DNA of 64,000 bases from positions 5,022,001-5,086,000 of the forward strand of contig NZ_CP009922.3 in NCBI RefSeq assembly GCF_000993785.3. The letters run 5' to 3'. The DNA is from Streptomyces xiamenensis. GTDB taxonomy: Bacteria > Actinomycetota > Actinomycetes > Streptomycetales > Streptomycetaceae. Within the stretch, counting starts at the first letter, position 1; each line of letters opens with the position of its first letter. Shown here piece after piece: positions 25,916 through 34,811 of this stretch. The notes beneath the pieces were generated by a model. That model saw only the letters and a list, made by a program, of their open reading frames with translations, was not told where the DNA came from and did not search any database. Position numbers and translations under genes: made by a program.

Positions 25916-27571
25916 TCACCGGCTCAGCCGCAGCGCGAGGAGGAAGTCCAGTTTGTCCTCCAGCCGGTTCAGGTCCCGGCCGGTGAGCGCCTCGATCCGG
26001 CCGATCCGGTAGCGCAGCGTATTGACGTGCAGGTGCAGGTGGGCCGCGCACCGCGTCCAGGAGCCGTCGGCCGCCAAGAACGCCTCCAGGGTGGGGATCA
26101 GCCGCGCACGGTGCCGCCGGTCGTAGGCGCGCAACGGATCCAGCAGCCGTGCGGTGAAGGCGAGCCGCACCTCCTCCGGGACGAACGGCAGCAGCAGGAC
26201 GTGCGAGGCCAGTTCGTCGTGACCGGCCCCGCGCACCGCCCCGTTCCCGGCGGCGGCCACCCGCTGAGCGTGCCGCGCCTCCTCCAGCGCGCCGCGCAGC
26301 CCGCCGGCCGTCCCGACCGGGGCGCTCACCCCCAGCGTCAGCCGGCCGCCGTCGCGGAGCCCGGCGGACAGGACTCCACGCACCGGTGCCAGGACGCTCT
26401 CGGCCCGCAGCGCGGCGCCCTCGCCGGGCAGCGCGGGCAGGGGGACGAGGGCCACCGCCCCGCCGTCGGGCGGCGCGCCCGCCACCAGGGCCGGCTCGGT
26501 GCCGCCGGGAGCGGTCAGGAGTTCCTCCAGCAGCGCCGCCGCCACCCCGCCACCCGCGTCTGCCTCCTCGTCCCCGGCTCCGCCCCCGTCGACGCCCTCC
26601 ACCCGGGCCACCACCACCTGCCAGCGCGGGTCGGCGAGCGAGTGACCCAGGACCGGACCGGCCACCCGCAGCCGCGCCGCCACCTCGGCGGGCACCGCCC
26701 CGTCCCGCAGCAGCCGCACGATCTCCCGGGCCAGGCGGCGCCGTACCGTACGGGACGCCTCGTGCCGGTCGTGCTCGGCGGCGATCAGCTCCGCCACGCC
26801 CGCCAGCAGATCGCGCCGTTCGTCCGGCCACTCGCCCCCATCGGCGCGTACCACCAGCTGCCGGCCGGTGAGCGCGGCGGCCCGCCCCCGGGCGTCGCCG
26901 GGCACCGGGAAGAGCGCGTACCCGCTTCCGTCACCGGCGGCGGACGGCACCCGGTACGGGCCCGGACGGCCGGCGAGCGCCGCCGTCATCCGGTGGGCGG
27001 CCAACTCCGCCGCCACCGCGCCGGGCAGCGGCACCCGCCCGGAACCGGCGATCACCCGGCCGGTGGCCGACAGCAGCCAGGCCGGCAGATCCAGCTCGGC
27101 GCCCAGCAGATCGAGCACGCCCTGCGGCCCGCCCCCGCCGGGCCCGGCGGCCATCAGCCGCCGGTGCCGGTCCACGACGGCCGCCAGGTCCCCGGCCCGG
27201 TGCCCGGAGATCCGCCGCACCACCCGCTCGGTGATCTCGGCGAACGCGACCTCCTGCGCCACCGCGAACAGCGGCAGCCCGTGCCGGGCACAGGCGGCGG
27301 CCAGATCGTCGGGGACCGAGCCGAGTTCGGCCTCGCCCGCCGCCAGCGCGGTCACGCCCGCCCGGGACAGGACCCGTACGAAGGGCTCGGAGTCCTGGGG
27401 GCCGCGCCACCAGGCGAGCCCGGTCAGCACCAGTTCGCCGCCGTGCAGATAGCGGCTGGGGTCGCGCAGATCGGTCGTCATCACCCCGCGCACCCGGGCC
27501 TCCAGGCGGCCCGCGCCGTGCAGCAGCCGCAACCCCAGTGCGTCGTCCGCCAGCAGTGTGCGCAGTCGCAT
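25916..27571 (-). CDS. PucR-family purine catabolism regulator
   Basis: 551 residues from ATG 27571. N-terminal PucR domain (RTLLADDALGLRLLHGAGRLEARVRGVMTTDLRDPSRYLHGGELVLTG region, ~1-125), a GGDEF-like CdaR middle, and the C-terminal HTH_30 ending WTRCAAHLHLHVNTLRYRIGRIEALTGRDL. PucR-type proteins activate or repress purine degradation genes in response to ureides or purines. It is divergent from the xanthine dehydrogenase operon with a 182-nt intergenic region, so that operon is the obvious target. Reads leftward and ends 44 nt from the convergent membrane-protein gene. Confidence 0.9.
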   Translation of the reverse strand: MRLRTLLADDALGLRLLHGAGRLEARVRGVMTTDLRDPSRYLHGGELVLTGLAWWRGPQDSEPFVRVLSRAGVTALAAGEAELGSVPDDLAAACARHGLPLFAVAQEVAFAEITERVVRRISGHRAGDLAAVVDRHRRLMAAGPGGGGPQGVLDLLGAELDLPAWLLSATGRVIAGSGRVPLPGAVAAELAAHRMTAALAGRPGPYRVPSAAGDGSGYALFPVPGDARGRAAALTGRQLVVRADGGEWPDERRDLLAGVAELIAAEHDRHEASRTVRRRLAREIVRLLRDGAVPAEVAARLRVAGPVLGHSLADPRWQVVVARVEGVDGGGAGDEEADAGGGVAAALLEELLTAPGGTEPALVAGAPPDGGAVALVPLPALPGEGAALRAESVLAPVRGVLSAGLRDGGRLTLGVSAPVGTAGGLRGALEEARHAQRVAAAGNGAVRGAGHDELASHVLLLPFVPEEVRLAFTARLLDPLRAYDRRHRARLIPTLEAFLAADGSWTRCAAHLHLHVNTLRYRIGRIEALTGRDLNRLEDKLDFLLALRLSR

Positions 27572-27753
27572 GTCCGTCCGCCGATGTCGTCCGTGTTGCC
27601 CGGGGGCTGCCGCCCCATTGCCCGCGCCGCTTCCTCGTACGAACCTACAAGATGTGGGGGTCCGGCGAATGGGTGCTTCGGCCCTTCCGTGACTGCCCCC
27701 GGCGCGCGACGACCGTTGTACTGGCTGCACCACCAGACAGGGAGAACCGCCGC
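27572..27753. promoter_or_regulatory. Divergent pucR / xdh control region
   Basis: The 182-nt spacer between the two divergent starts must hold both promoters. I could not pick a convincing -35/-10 pair or a clear palindromic PucR site by eye. AGGGAGAA precedes the xdh FAD-subunit ATG as its ribosome-binding site. The TCAAC-N5-GTTGA operator seen in the allantoin genes is absent here. Confidence 0.5.
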
Positions 27754-28635
27754 ATGGACTTCCTCCGCCCGGCCGGCTGGTCCGAGGCGCTGGCCGCCAA
27801 GGCCGCCCACCCCGACGCCGTGCCCCTCACCGGCGGCACCGACGTGATGGTCGAGCTGACCTTCGACCGGCGCCGCCCCGAACGGCTCCTCGACCTGTCC
27901 CGCATCCCCGAACTGCGCACCTGGGAGACCGGCGAGCGCACCGTACGGCTCGGCGCCGCCGTCCCGTACGCCGCCGTCATCGAGCACCTGGCCACCGAAC
28001 TGCCCGCGCTCGCGCTCGCCGCCCGCACCGTCGGCTCCCCGCAGATCCGCAACCGCGGCAGCGTCGGCGGGAACCTCGGGGCCGCCTCCCCGGCCGGCGA
28101 CAGCCACCCCGCGCTGCTGGCCGCCGGTGCCGAGGTGGAGGCCGCCTCCGTGCGCGGCACCCGCCGCATCCCCATCGACGCCTTCTACACCGGCGTCAAA
28201 CGCAACGCCCTCGCCCCCGACGAACTCATCCGCGCCATCCACATCGAACGGGCCACCGGGCCGCAGCAGTTCGCCAAGGTCGGCACCCGCAACGCCATGG
28301 TCATCGCCGTGTGCGCCTTCGCGCTCGCGCTGCACCCGGGCGCCGGCACGGTCCGTACCGGCATCGGCTCCGCCGCCCCCACCCCCGTCCGCGCCCACGA
28401 CGCGGAGGACTTCCTCGCCGGCGCGCTGGCCGGCGCCGGGGCGTGGGAGCGCCCCGGGCCGCTGGCGCCCGAGGTGGTGCGCCGCTTCGCCGAACTGGCC
28501 GGCGCCGCCTGCCGCCCCATCGACGACGTACGCGGCACCGCCCGCTACCGGGTGCACGCCATCGGCGTACTCGCCCGCCGCACCCTGGACTGGACCTGGG
28601 ACGCCTACCGGAAGGGGCTGACACCGTGCGCGTGA
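27754..28635 (+). CDS. Xanthine dehydrogenase, FAD-binding subunit
   Basis: 293 residues from ATG 27754. FAD-binding PCMH-type features: PLTGGTDVMVELTF, VGSPQIRNRGSVGGNLGAASPAGD (the flavin-binding Gly-rich loop), and the CO dehydrogenase flavoprotein C-terminal domain from about 175. It transfers electrons from the 2Fe-2S subunit to NAD+. First of four tightly spaced genes; its end overlaps the next start by 10 nt. Confidence 0.93.
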   Translation: MDFLRPAGWSEALAAKAAHPDAVPLTGGTDVMVELTFDRRRPERLLDLSRIPELRTWETGERTVRLGAAVPYAAVIEHLATELPALALAARTVGSPQIRNRGSVGGNLGAASPAGDSHPALLAAGAEVEAASVRGTRRIPIDAFYTGVKRNALAPDELIRAIHIERATGPQQFAKVGTRNAMVIAVCAFALALHPGAGTVRTGIGSAAPTPVRAHDAEDFLAGALAGAGAWERPGPLAPEVVRRFAELAGAACRPIDDVRGTARYRVHAIGVLARRTLDWTWDAYRKGLTPCA

Positions 28636-29114
28636 CCTGCACCGTCAACGGCCGGCCGTGCGTGGCCGACAACGTCTGGGAGGGCGAGAGCCTGCTGTAC
28701 GTGCTGCGCGAGCGGCTCGGCCTGCCCGGCTCCAAGAACGCCTGCGAACAGGGCGAATGCGGCTCCTGCACCATCCGGATGGACGGCGACCTGGTCTGTG
28801 CCTGCCTGGTCGCCGCCGGCCAGGCCGAGGGCGCCGACCTGCGGACCGTAGAGGGACTGGCCGGCGAGGACGGCGCGCTCGCCCCCGTCCAGCGCGCCTT
28901 CCTGGACGCGGGTGCCGTGCAGTGCGGCTTCTGCACCCCCGGCCTGCTGATGGCCACCGAGGAACTCCTCGAACGGGTCCCCGAACCCTCCGACGCCGAC
29001 ATCCGCGAGGCGCTCTCCGGCAATCTGTGCCGCTGCACCGGCTACGAGCACATCATGGACGCGGTCCGGCTGGCAGCCGCCCGCCGCACCGCTGTGGAGG
29101 GCCGACCGGCATGA
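28626..29114 (+). CDS. Xanthine dehydrogenase, 2Fe-2S subunit
   Basis: 162 residues from GTG 28626. Two [2Fe-2S] clusters are ligated by CEQGECGSC...C (plant-ferredoxin type) and by QCGFCTPG...CRCTGY (the all-helical second cluster), as in the small subunit of molybdenum hydroxylases. It links the molybdopterin and FAD subunits. Overlaps the preceding gene by 10 nt and the next by ATGA. Confidence 0.95.
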   Translation: MRVTCTVNGRPCVADNVWEGESLLYVLRERLGLPGSKNACEQGECGSCTIRMDGDLVCACLVAAGQAEGADLRTVEGLAGEDGALAPVQRAFLDAGAVQCGFCTPGLLMATEELLERVPEPSDADIREALSGNLCRCTGYEHIMDAVRLAAARRTAVEGRPA

Positions 29115-31471
29115 CGCTCCGTCCCGGAACCCTCAGCCAGCGCAGCGCGCGCGGCACCACCGGCGGCGTCGGCGAATCCACCGGCCGCCCGGACGGCACC
29201 CTCAAGGTCACCGGCGAGTTCGCCTACTCCTCCGACCTGTGGCACGAGGACATGCTGTGGGGCCACACCCTGCGCAGCCCGCACCCGCACGCCGAGATCC
29301 TCGGCATCGATGTCGCCGCCGCTCTCGCGCTCCCCGGCGTGCACGCCGTCCTCACCCACCACGACCTGCCCGCCGCCACCCACTACGGCCTGGAGTTCTC
29401 CGACCAGCCCGTCCTCGCCCGGGACGTGGTGCGCTACCAGGGCGAGGCGGTGGCCGTCGTCGCCGCCGACCACCCGGAGACCGCCCGCCGCGCCGCCGCC
29501 GCCATCGCCGTCGCGTACCGCGAACTGCCCGTCGTCCACGACGAGACCTCCGCCACCGCCCCCGGCGCCCCGCTGCTCCACCCGGACCGCACCGACCACC
29601 ACGCCGCCGACAGCCCGCACCCCAACGTCGTGCACCGCCAGCCCGTCCGGCACGGCGACGTGGCCGCCGCCCGCGCCCGCGCCGAGGTCGTGGTGCGCGG
29701 CACCTACCAGGTCGGCATGCAGGACCAGGCGTTCCTGGGCCCCGAGTCCGGGCTCGCCGTCCCCGCCGAGGACGGCGGCATCGACCTCTACATCGCCACC
29801 CAGTGGCTGCACGTGGACCAGAAGCAGATCGCCCCCGTCCTGGGCCTGCCGGCCGAGAAGGTACGGCTGACCCTCTCCGGCGTCGGCGGCGCCTTCGGCG
29901 CCCGCGAGGACCTGTCCATGCAGGCCCACGCCTGCCTGCTGGCCCTGCGCACCGGGCGCCCCGTCAAGATGGTCTACAACCGGGAGGAATCCTTCTTCGG
30001 GCATGTCCACCGCCACCCGGCGAGGCTCAGCTACGAGCACGGCGCGCTGCGCGACGGCACCCTGCTGTACGTCACCTGCCGCATCGTCCTGGACGGCGGC
30101 GCCTACGCCTCCTCCTCACCGGCCGTCGTGGGCAACGCCGCCTCACTGGGCCTGGGCCCCTACGACATCCCGAACGCCGACATCGAGGCCCTGGCGCTCT
30201 ACACCAACAACCCGCCCTGCGGCGCCATGCGCGGCTTCGGCGCGGTGCAGGCGTGCTTCGCCTACGAGGCCCAGATGGACAAGCTCGCCGCCGCACTGGA
30301 CATGGACCCGGTGACGCTGCGGCAGCACAACGCCATGCGGCAGGGCACCGTGATGCCCACCGGACAGCCGGTGGACTCTCCGGCCCCGGTCGCCGCACTG
30401 CTCGCCGCGGTCGCCGCCCGGCCGCTCCCGCCGCCCCGGCGGTGGGAGAACGCGACCGGCACCGCCGACGTACGGGAACTGCCCGGCGGACTGTCCAACA
30501 CCACCCACGGGGAGGGCGTCGTGCGGGGCGTCGGCTACGCCGTGGGCATCAAGAACGTGGGCTTCTCCGAGGGCTTCGACGACTACTCCACCGCCCGCGT
30601 CCGCCTGGAAGTGGTGGCCGGCGAACCGGTGGCCGTGGTGCACACGGCGGCGGCCGAGGTCGGCCAGGGCGGCGTCACCGTCCAGGCCCAGATCGCCCGC
30701 ACCGAACTCGGCGTCACCCGCGTCACCCTGCTCCCCGCCGACACCACGGTCGGCTCGGCCGGCTCCACCTCCGCCTCCCGCCAGACGTACATGACCGGCG
30801 GCGCGGTGAAACACACCTGCGAGGCGGTGCGGGAGCAGGTCCTGGACCGGGCGCGGGAACGCTTCGGCGCGGCGGCGGCCCGCCTGGAGGCGGGCAAGGT
30901 GGTGGCGGCCGACGGGGAGGTGATCGCCACCCTGGCGGACGTGCTGGGCGACGGGGCGATCGAGCTGGAACGGGAGTTCCGGCACCGGCCCACCCGGCCC
31001 TTCCACCCGCGCACCGGGCAGGGCCACGGCCATGTGCAGTACTCCTTCTGCGCGCACCGTGCCGTGGTGGAGGTGGACACCGAACTCGGCCTGGTGAAGG
31101 TCATCGAGCTGGCCGCCGCCCAGGACGTCGGCAAGGCGCTCAACCCCTTGTCGGTCGCCGGGCAGATCCACGGCGGCAGCGCCCAGGGGCTCGGCCTCGC
31201 CGTCCTGGAGGAGATCGTGGTCGGCCCGGACGGCCGGGTCCGCAACCCCTCCTTCACCGACTATCTGATCCCCACCATCCTGGACGTGCCCAGCATGCCG
31301 CTGGACATCCTCGAACTCGCCGACGAACACGCCCCGTACGGCCTGCGCGGCGTGGGCGAGGCACCCACCCTCTCCGCCACCCCGGCGATCGTGGCCGCCG
31401 TCCGGCAGGCCACCGGGCTCGACCTGGTCCGGGTGCCGGTGCGCCCGGAACACCTCACCGGTACGGCGTAG
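29111..31471 (+). CDS. Xanthine dehydrogenase, molybdopterin-binding subunit
   Basis: 786 residues. The N-terminal a/b hammerhead domain (KVTGEFAYSSDLWHEDMLWGHTLRSPHPHA) is followed by Mo-cofactor segments: GGAFGAREDLSMQAHACLLAL, CGAMRGFGAVQACFAYEAQMD, EVGQGGVTVQAQIA, and the catalytic Glu in GLRGVGEAPTLSATPA. Together with the two upstream subunits it oxidises hypoxanthine/xanthine to urate. The start overlaps the Fe-S gene as ATGA. The exact purine specificity is inferred from PucR and the uricase cluster 3-5 kb downstream. Confidence 0.93.
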   Translation: MTLRPGTLSQRSARGTTGGVGESTGRPDGTLKVTGEFAYSSDLWHEDMLWGHTLRSPHPHAEILGIDVAAALALPGVHAVLTHHDLPAATHYGLEFSDQPVLARDVVRYQGEAVAVVAADHPETARRAAAAIAVAYRELPVVHDETSATAPGAPLLHPDRTDHHAADSPHPNVVHRQPVRHGDVAAARARAEVVVRGTYQVGMQDQAFLGPESGLAVPAEDGGIDLYIATQWLHVDQKQIAPVLGLPAEKVRLTLSGVGGAFGAREDLSMQAHACLLALRTGRPVKMVYNREESFFGHVHRHPARLSYEHGALRDGTLLYVTCRIVLDGGAYASSSPAVVGNAASLGLGPYDIPNADIEALALYTNNPPCGAMRGFGAVQACFAYEAQMDKLAAALDMDPVTLRQHNAMRQGTVMPTGQPVDSPAPVAALLAAVAARPLPPPRRWENATGTADVRELPGGLSNTTHGEGVVRGVGYAVGIKNVGFSEGFDDYSTARVRLEVVAGEPVAVVHTAAAEVGQGGVTVQAQIARTELGVTRVTLLPADTTVGSAGSTSASRQTYMTGGAVKHTCEAVREQVLDRARERFGAAAARLEAGKVVAADGEVIATLADVLGDGAIELEREFRHRPTRPFHPRTGQGHGHVQYSFCAHRAVVEVDTELGLVKVIELAAAQDVGKALNPLSVAGQIHGGSAQGLGLAVLEEIVVGPDGRVRNPSFTDYLIPTILDVPSMPLDILELADEHAPYGLRGVGEAPTLSATPAIVAAVRQATGLDLVRVPVRPEHLTGTA

Positions 31472-31475
31472 CGGC

Positions 31476-32567
31476 ATGCTGGAGATCGCCCGGGAACTGG
31501 GGGAGTGGCTGGCGGACGGGCGCGCGTTCGCGGTGGCCACGGTGAGCGCGGTGCACGGCAGCGCCCCGCGCCCGCCCGGCGCGGCGCTGGCCGTGGACGG
31601 CGCGGGCACCGTGATCGGCAGCGTCTCCGGGGGCTGCGTGGAGGGCGCGGTGTACGAGCTGTGCCGCGCCGCCCTGGCGGACGGCGCGGTGCGGGTGGAG
31701 CGCTTCGGCTACAGCGACGCGGAGGGCTTCGCGGCCGGGCTGACCTGCGGCGGCAGCATCGAGGTGCTGATCACGCCGGTCCCCCAGCGCTCCGCGCTGC
31801 GCACGCCGCTGACGCGCGCGGTGACGGCGGAGCACGGCGCGCTGGTCCGCCCGCTGACGGGCCGTGGCGCGCTGTACGTCCCGGCCCTGGGCGACGCGTG
31901 CGGGTCGCTGGGGCACGGCGCGGAGACCGACCGCGTGGCGGCGGCTCGCGCCGGTGCGATGCTGCGGGCCGGGCGCACCGGGGTGCTGCGGCTGGGCGCG
32001 GAGCTGAGGCTGCTGGTGGAGAGCCGGGTGCCGCCGCCACGGCTGTTGGTGTTCGGCGCGGTGGACTTCGCGGCGGCGCTGGCCACCGCCGGGTCCTTCC
32101 TCGGCCACCGGGTGACCGTGTGCGACGCCCGCCCGGTCTTCGCCACGCCGGCCCGGTTCCCCGGCGCGGACGAGGTGGTGGTCCGCTGGCCGCACACCTA
32201 CCTGGCCGCCGAGGCGGCCGCCGGGCGGCTCGATGAGCGGACGGCGGTGTGCGTGCTGACGCATGACGCCAAGTTCGACGTGCCGCTGCTGGAGATCGCG
32301 CTGCGGCTGCCCGTCGCGTACATCGGGGCGATGGGGTCGCGCCGTACCCACGCCGACCGGATGGACCGGCTGCGGGAGGCCGGGCTCACCGAGCGCGAAC
32401 TCGACCGGCTGCGCTCCCCGATCGGCCTGGACATCGGGGCCCGCACCCCGCAGGAGACGGCGCTGTCCATCACGGCCGAGATCGTGGCCACCCGCGAACG
32501 CGCCTCGGGCCATCCGCTGACCGGTGGTCACGCGCCCCGCATCCACCGGACGCTGCGCACGGGCTGA
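31476..32567 (+). CDS. xdhC: XdhC-family molybdenum cofactor insertion protein
   Basis: 363 residues, with the XdhC/CoxI N-terminal domain (FAVATVSAVHGSAPRPPGAALAVDGAGTVIGSVSGGCVEGAV; Cys in SGGCVE binds Moco) and the Rossmann C-terminal domain (RLLVFGAVDFAAALATAGSFLGHRVTVCDAR, YIGAMGSRRTHADR). It loads sulfurated Mo cofactor into the large subunit. Starts 4 nt after the stop of the large subunit, completing the operon. Confidence 0.93.
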   Translation: MLEIARELGEWLADGRAFAVATVSAVHGSAPRPPGAALAVDGAGTVIGSVSGGCVEGAVYELCRAALADGAVRVERFGYSDAEGFAAGLTCGGSIEVLITPVPQRSALRTPLTRAVTAEHGALVRPLTGRGALYVPALGDACGSLGHGAETDRVAAARAGAMLRAGRTGVLRLGAELRLLVESRVPPPRLLVFGAVDFAAALATAGSFLGHRVTVCDARPVFATPARFPGADEVVVRWPHTYLAAEAAAGRLDERTAVCVLTHDAKFDVPLLEIALRLPVAYIGAMGSRRTHADRMDRLREAGLTERELDRLRSPIGLDIGARTPQETALSITAEIVATRERASGHPLTGGHAPRIHRTLRTG

Positions 32568-32710
32568 GGTCCGCGCCGCGCCGGCTCCAAGGGTGCGCGC
32601 GGGGACGCCGGGGGCGACGCGACGTAGTGGGGGACCGTCCGGTTCCGGCCATTGTCATCGACGGTTCCCGGTGCGGTGCGGGGAGTGGGTTCCGTCGGCG
32701 GGCCGGCCGG

Positions 32711-33394
32711 TCAGTCGGTCCCCGCGCCGTCCCGCAGCAGCCCGGCCGCCGGATCGTTCACCGGCTGCGGCGTACCCGTCAGATCCAGGACGAACAGCGG
32801 CAGTCGCAGCTCATCGGCGCGGACCCGTGCCCCCCGGTCGTACCCGGCCAGCGAGAACGCCACCGCGCGGGCCGGTTCCAGCAGCCCGTGCATCCACAGC
32901 GTCTCGATCTCCCGGGGCCCGGTCGGCTCGGTGGTGGTGTCCACCAGGCCCACCACACCGGCGCCATGCAGATCCACCCCCGACTCCGGGCGCGGCATGG
33001 CGGTGCGCACGTTCCGGAATCCCAGCCAGCGCAGGAACTGCGCCGCGCAGGCCACGGCGTCGTACCCGGTCCTGATGGTCAGCGGCTGGAACGGCGGCCG
33101 GGCGCCGGACTCCTCGCGCCCGGCGCCCGGCTCCGGGCGGTCGGCGGACAGCCGCACCGTGACCCCGCACGGGCAGTCGAACTCCGGCTGAGGCCACTGC
33201 CCCGACCGCCCGCAGGCAGGGCAGTCCAGCTGGGCCCAGGACGCCTCCCACGACCGGTGGCGTATCTGGGCGGGGGCACCGTCCCACCGGACCGGCACGG
33301 ACACAGGTGCCCCGCAGGAGCATGGGTACTCCGGGGGCACATAGACGTGTTCACGGCGACACGCCGGGCACCGTACGGGCCTGCTGTTCGTCAT
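32711..33394 (-). CDS. Zinc-ribbon protein with restriction-endonuclease-like C-terminal domain
   Basis: 227 residues from ATG 33394 (GGGAGCG upstream). The N-terminus has CPAC-x10-CSC, then CPACGRSG-x8-CPCG, suggesting two zinc ribbons. The C-terminal part (QFLRWLGFRNVRTAMPRPESGVDLHGAGVVGLVDTT) resembles the core of Mrr-like restriction-endonuclease folds, in which a hydrophobic strand carries an acidic GVDL motif. The usual K in the second strand is not obvious. DNA binding is plausible but function is unknown. Confidence 0.6.
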   Translation of the reverse strand: MTNSRPVRCPACRREHVYVPPEYPCSCGAPVSVPVRWDGAPAQIRHRSWEASWAQLDCPACGRSGQWPQPEFDCPCGVTVRLSADRPEPGAGREESGARPPFQPLTIRTGYDAVACAAQFLRWLGFRNVRTAMPRPESGVDLHGAGVVGLVDTTTEPTGPREIETLWMHGLLEPARAVAFSLAGYDRGARVRADELRLPLFVLDLTGTPQPVNDPAAGLLRDGAGTD

Positions 33395-33565
33395 GGATCG
33401 CTCCCGGGCCGGCACTGGGCCATCTCAGTGTTCCTTACGGCCCCTTGATCACGCAGGAGTATGCTCACCGTTGGTGGCTGTACGTCATCCGGGTGCGCCG
33501 AAGGTGTCGCGAGCGTTCATGTGAATGTGACCGGGACTTTCGCCCTCCGTATGGCGCAATGTGCG

Positions 33566-33584
33566 GACAGTGATATTTACTGTC
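33566..33584. promoter_or_regulatory. Operator-like palindrome GACAGT-N7-ACTGTC
   Basis: A perfect 6-7-6 inverted repeat with an AT-rich centre (GATATTT), conspicuous in this GC-rich DNA, lies about 84 nt upstream of the GTG of the small-protein operon at 33668. The 273-nt non-coding stretch 33395-33667 otherwise shows only a short TTCA/TGAA dyad near 33515. Confidence 0.5.
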
Positions 33585-33667
33585 GTCGTTCGTTGCGGTC
33601 GGGCGCCAAGCATGCGCCCCGGCGGGCGCGGGCGCATTGGGTGGTGTGGACGGCAGGGGAGGGCCGA

Positions 33668-34027
33668 GTGGCGACAGGCGAAGCTGAGGTCGCGCGGGTC
33701 ACCGCGGGCGCGGTGGCCGACGGGGAAGATCCCCGCCTCATGTCCCTGCGTGCCGCGGTGGAGCGGCTGTGGGTGGACCTGAGCGGTTATCAGGCCCCGC
33801 TGGCGGACCGGGAGGTGGCCGAGCGTGAGCTGACGGGCCTGCTGGGACTGCTGGACGCGGGGGTTCCCGAGGACGCCCCGCTGAGCACCGCGCTGCTGCG
33901 GATCGCGGCGGCCGCGGGATCGGTCAGCGCGCTGGCACCGGCCGTGAGCCAGCTGCGGGAGGCGGTCGAGCTGTTCGGCGTGCCGCGTCACCGGGTGCTG
34001 CCGCATGTGCGGCACGGCGCCTCCTGA
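33668..34027 (+). CDS. Small alpha-helical protein (DUF5955-like, tentative)
   Basis: 119 residues from GTG 33668; the frame is open further upstream but through a promoter-like region. Predicted all-helical with a repeated Leu pattern (LRAAVERLWVDLSGYQAPLADREVAERELTGLLGLLDAG). The resemblance to DUF5955 is from memory of similar Streptomyces proteins beside uricase genes. Function unknown. First of three rightward genes upstream of the allantoin synthase gene. Confidence 0.6.
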   Translation: MATGEAEVARVTAGAVADGEDPRLMSLRAAVERLWVDLSGYQAPLADREVAERELTGLLGLLDAGVPEDAPLSTALLRIAAAAGSVSALAPAVSQLREAVELFGVPRHRVLPHVRHGAS

Positions 34028-34066
34028 CCCACGGTCGGGAGGGCTCGGCCGGGTTAGGTTGGCGGG

Positions 34067-34342
34067 GTGCGACTGAAACTTGAGTTCACCACCGAGCCCT
34101 TCGATCTGGACGAGCCCCCGGCGCACGCCGTGATGGCGCGCGAGGTGGCCCTGGGCGCCGCGCTGGACACCGTGGACGTCGGCCCGTTCGGCAACACGGT
34201 CGAGGGCACAGCCGACGAGGTGCTCACCCTGGTCAGCGATCTGCTCAGCAAGTCCCTGGCCGTCGGCGCCACCCGGATCTCGCTCCAGCTGAACGTGGTC
34301 GAGGGCAGTGGTCCCCGCGCCCCGGAGGGCTCCACCTCATGA
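34067..34342 (+). CDS. Small conserved protein of unknown function
   Basis: 91 residues from GTG 34067. The sequence LKLEFTTEPFDLDEPPAHAVMAREVA and DTVDVGPFGNTVEGTADEVLTLVSDLLSKSLAVGATRISLQLNVV suggests an alpha/beta fold with a thiamine-binding/MTH1187-like layout. I do not assign a function. Its stop overlaps the next start as ATGA, so it is co-translated with a probable DNA-binding protein. Confidence 0.65.
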   Translation: MRLKLEFTTEPFDLDEPPAHAVMAREVALGAALDTVDVGPFGNTVEGTADEVLTLVSDLLSKSLAVGATRISLQLNVVEGSGPRAPEGSTS

Positions 34343-34734
34343 GTGACCGCGGTGCCGCCGGTGCCGACGCCGGCACCGGCGCCGAAGCCTTCATAGCCGG
34401 GGTCGCGCCCCTGGTGGACGCCATCGGCGGGGAGCTGATCGCCCCCGCCGGGGCGGGGCCCGAGGACGTGGTGCTGTCCTGGGCCGGGCGGGAGGTGGTG
34501 GCGGTACGGCTGCCCGCGCTGTCCGGCTCCCTGGACCACCTGCTGTCCGAGCTGCGCCGGCGGCACGGTATGCCACTGGCGGACCTGGACCGCACGACCA
34601 AGCAGCAGGTGGTGCGGACCCTGGAGGCGCGGGGCGCGTTCGCGATGCGGCACGGGGTGGAGACGGTGGCGGGCGCCCTCGGCGTGAGCCGCTTCACCGT
34701 ATACAACTACCTCAACCGCGAACAGGGCGGCTGA
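34339..34734 (+). CDS. Helix-turn-helix regulator, YheO/DauR-like
   Basis: 131 residues. The C-terminal ~45 residues, TKQQVVRTLEARGAFAMRHGVETVAGALGVSRFTVYNYLNRE read in pieces, form the DauR-type HTH_22 helix-turn-helix (GVETVAGALGVSRFTVYNYL). The N-terminal part (IGGELIAPAGAGPEDVVLSW) could be a shortened PAS-like sensor. It lies directly upstream of the uraDH-uricase operon and is a candidate local regulator. A strong hairpin follows at 34745-34764. Confidence 0.7.
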   Translation: MSDRGAAGADAGTGAEAFIAGVAPLVDAIGGELIAPAGAGPEDVVLSWAGREVVAVRLPALSGSLDHLLSELRRRHGMPLADLDRTTKQQVVRTLEARGAFAMRHGVETVAGALGVSRFTVYNYLNREQGG

Positions 34735-34744
34735 CGTCGGCAGA

Positions 34745-34764
34745 CTTCCCCCACAAGGGGGAAG
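34745..34764 (+). terminator. Intrinsic-type hairpin ending the 33668-34734 operon
   Basis: CTTCCCCC-ACAA-GGGGGAAG, a perfect 8-bp stem with a 4-nt loop, starts 10 nt after the stop of the HTH gene and ends one base before the uraDH operator. Confidence 0.75.
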
Positions 34765-34781
34765 CTCAACAAACTGTTGAC
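34765..34781. promoter_or_regulatory. Operator 1, TCAAC-AAACT-GTTGA (probable AllR site)
   Basis: The palindrome TCAACA-AAC-TGTTGA (34766-34780) shares the arrangement TCAAC-AAANN-GTTGA with a site upstream of allantoinase (43434-43450). Its right arm overlaps the -35 hexamer TTGACG of the uraDH promoter, so a bound repressor would block RNA polymerase. Confidence 0.65.
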
Positions 34782-34805
34782 GTCACTCGGAGTGGCCGGT
34801 TAGCT
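34777..34805 (+). promoter_or_regulatory. Promoter of uraDH-uricase operon, leaderless
   Basis: TTGACG (34777-34782), a 17-nt spacer and TTAGCT (34800-34805) place the expected start of transcription at about 34812, the A of the ATG. No ribosome-binding site is needed or visible. Confidence 0.55.
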
Positions 34806-34811
34806 GGGGCC

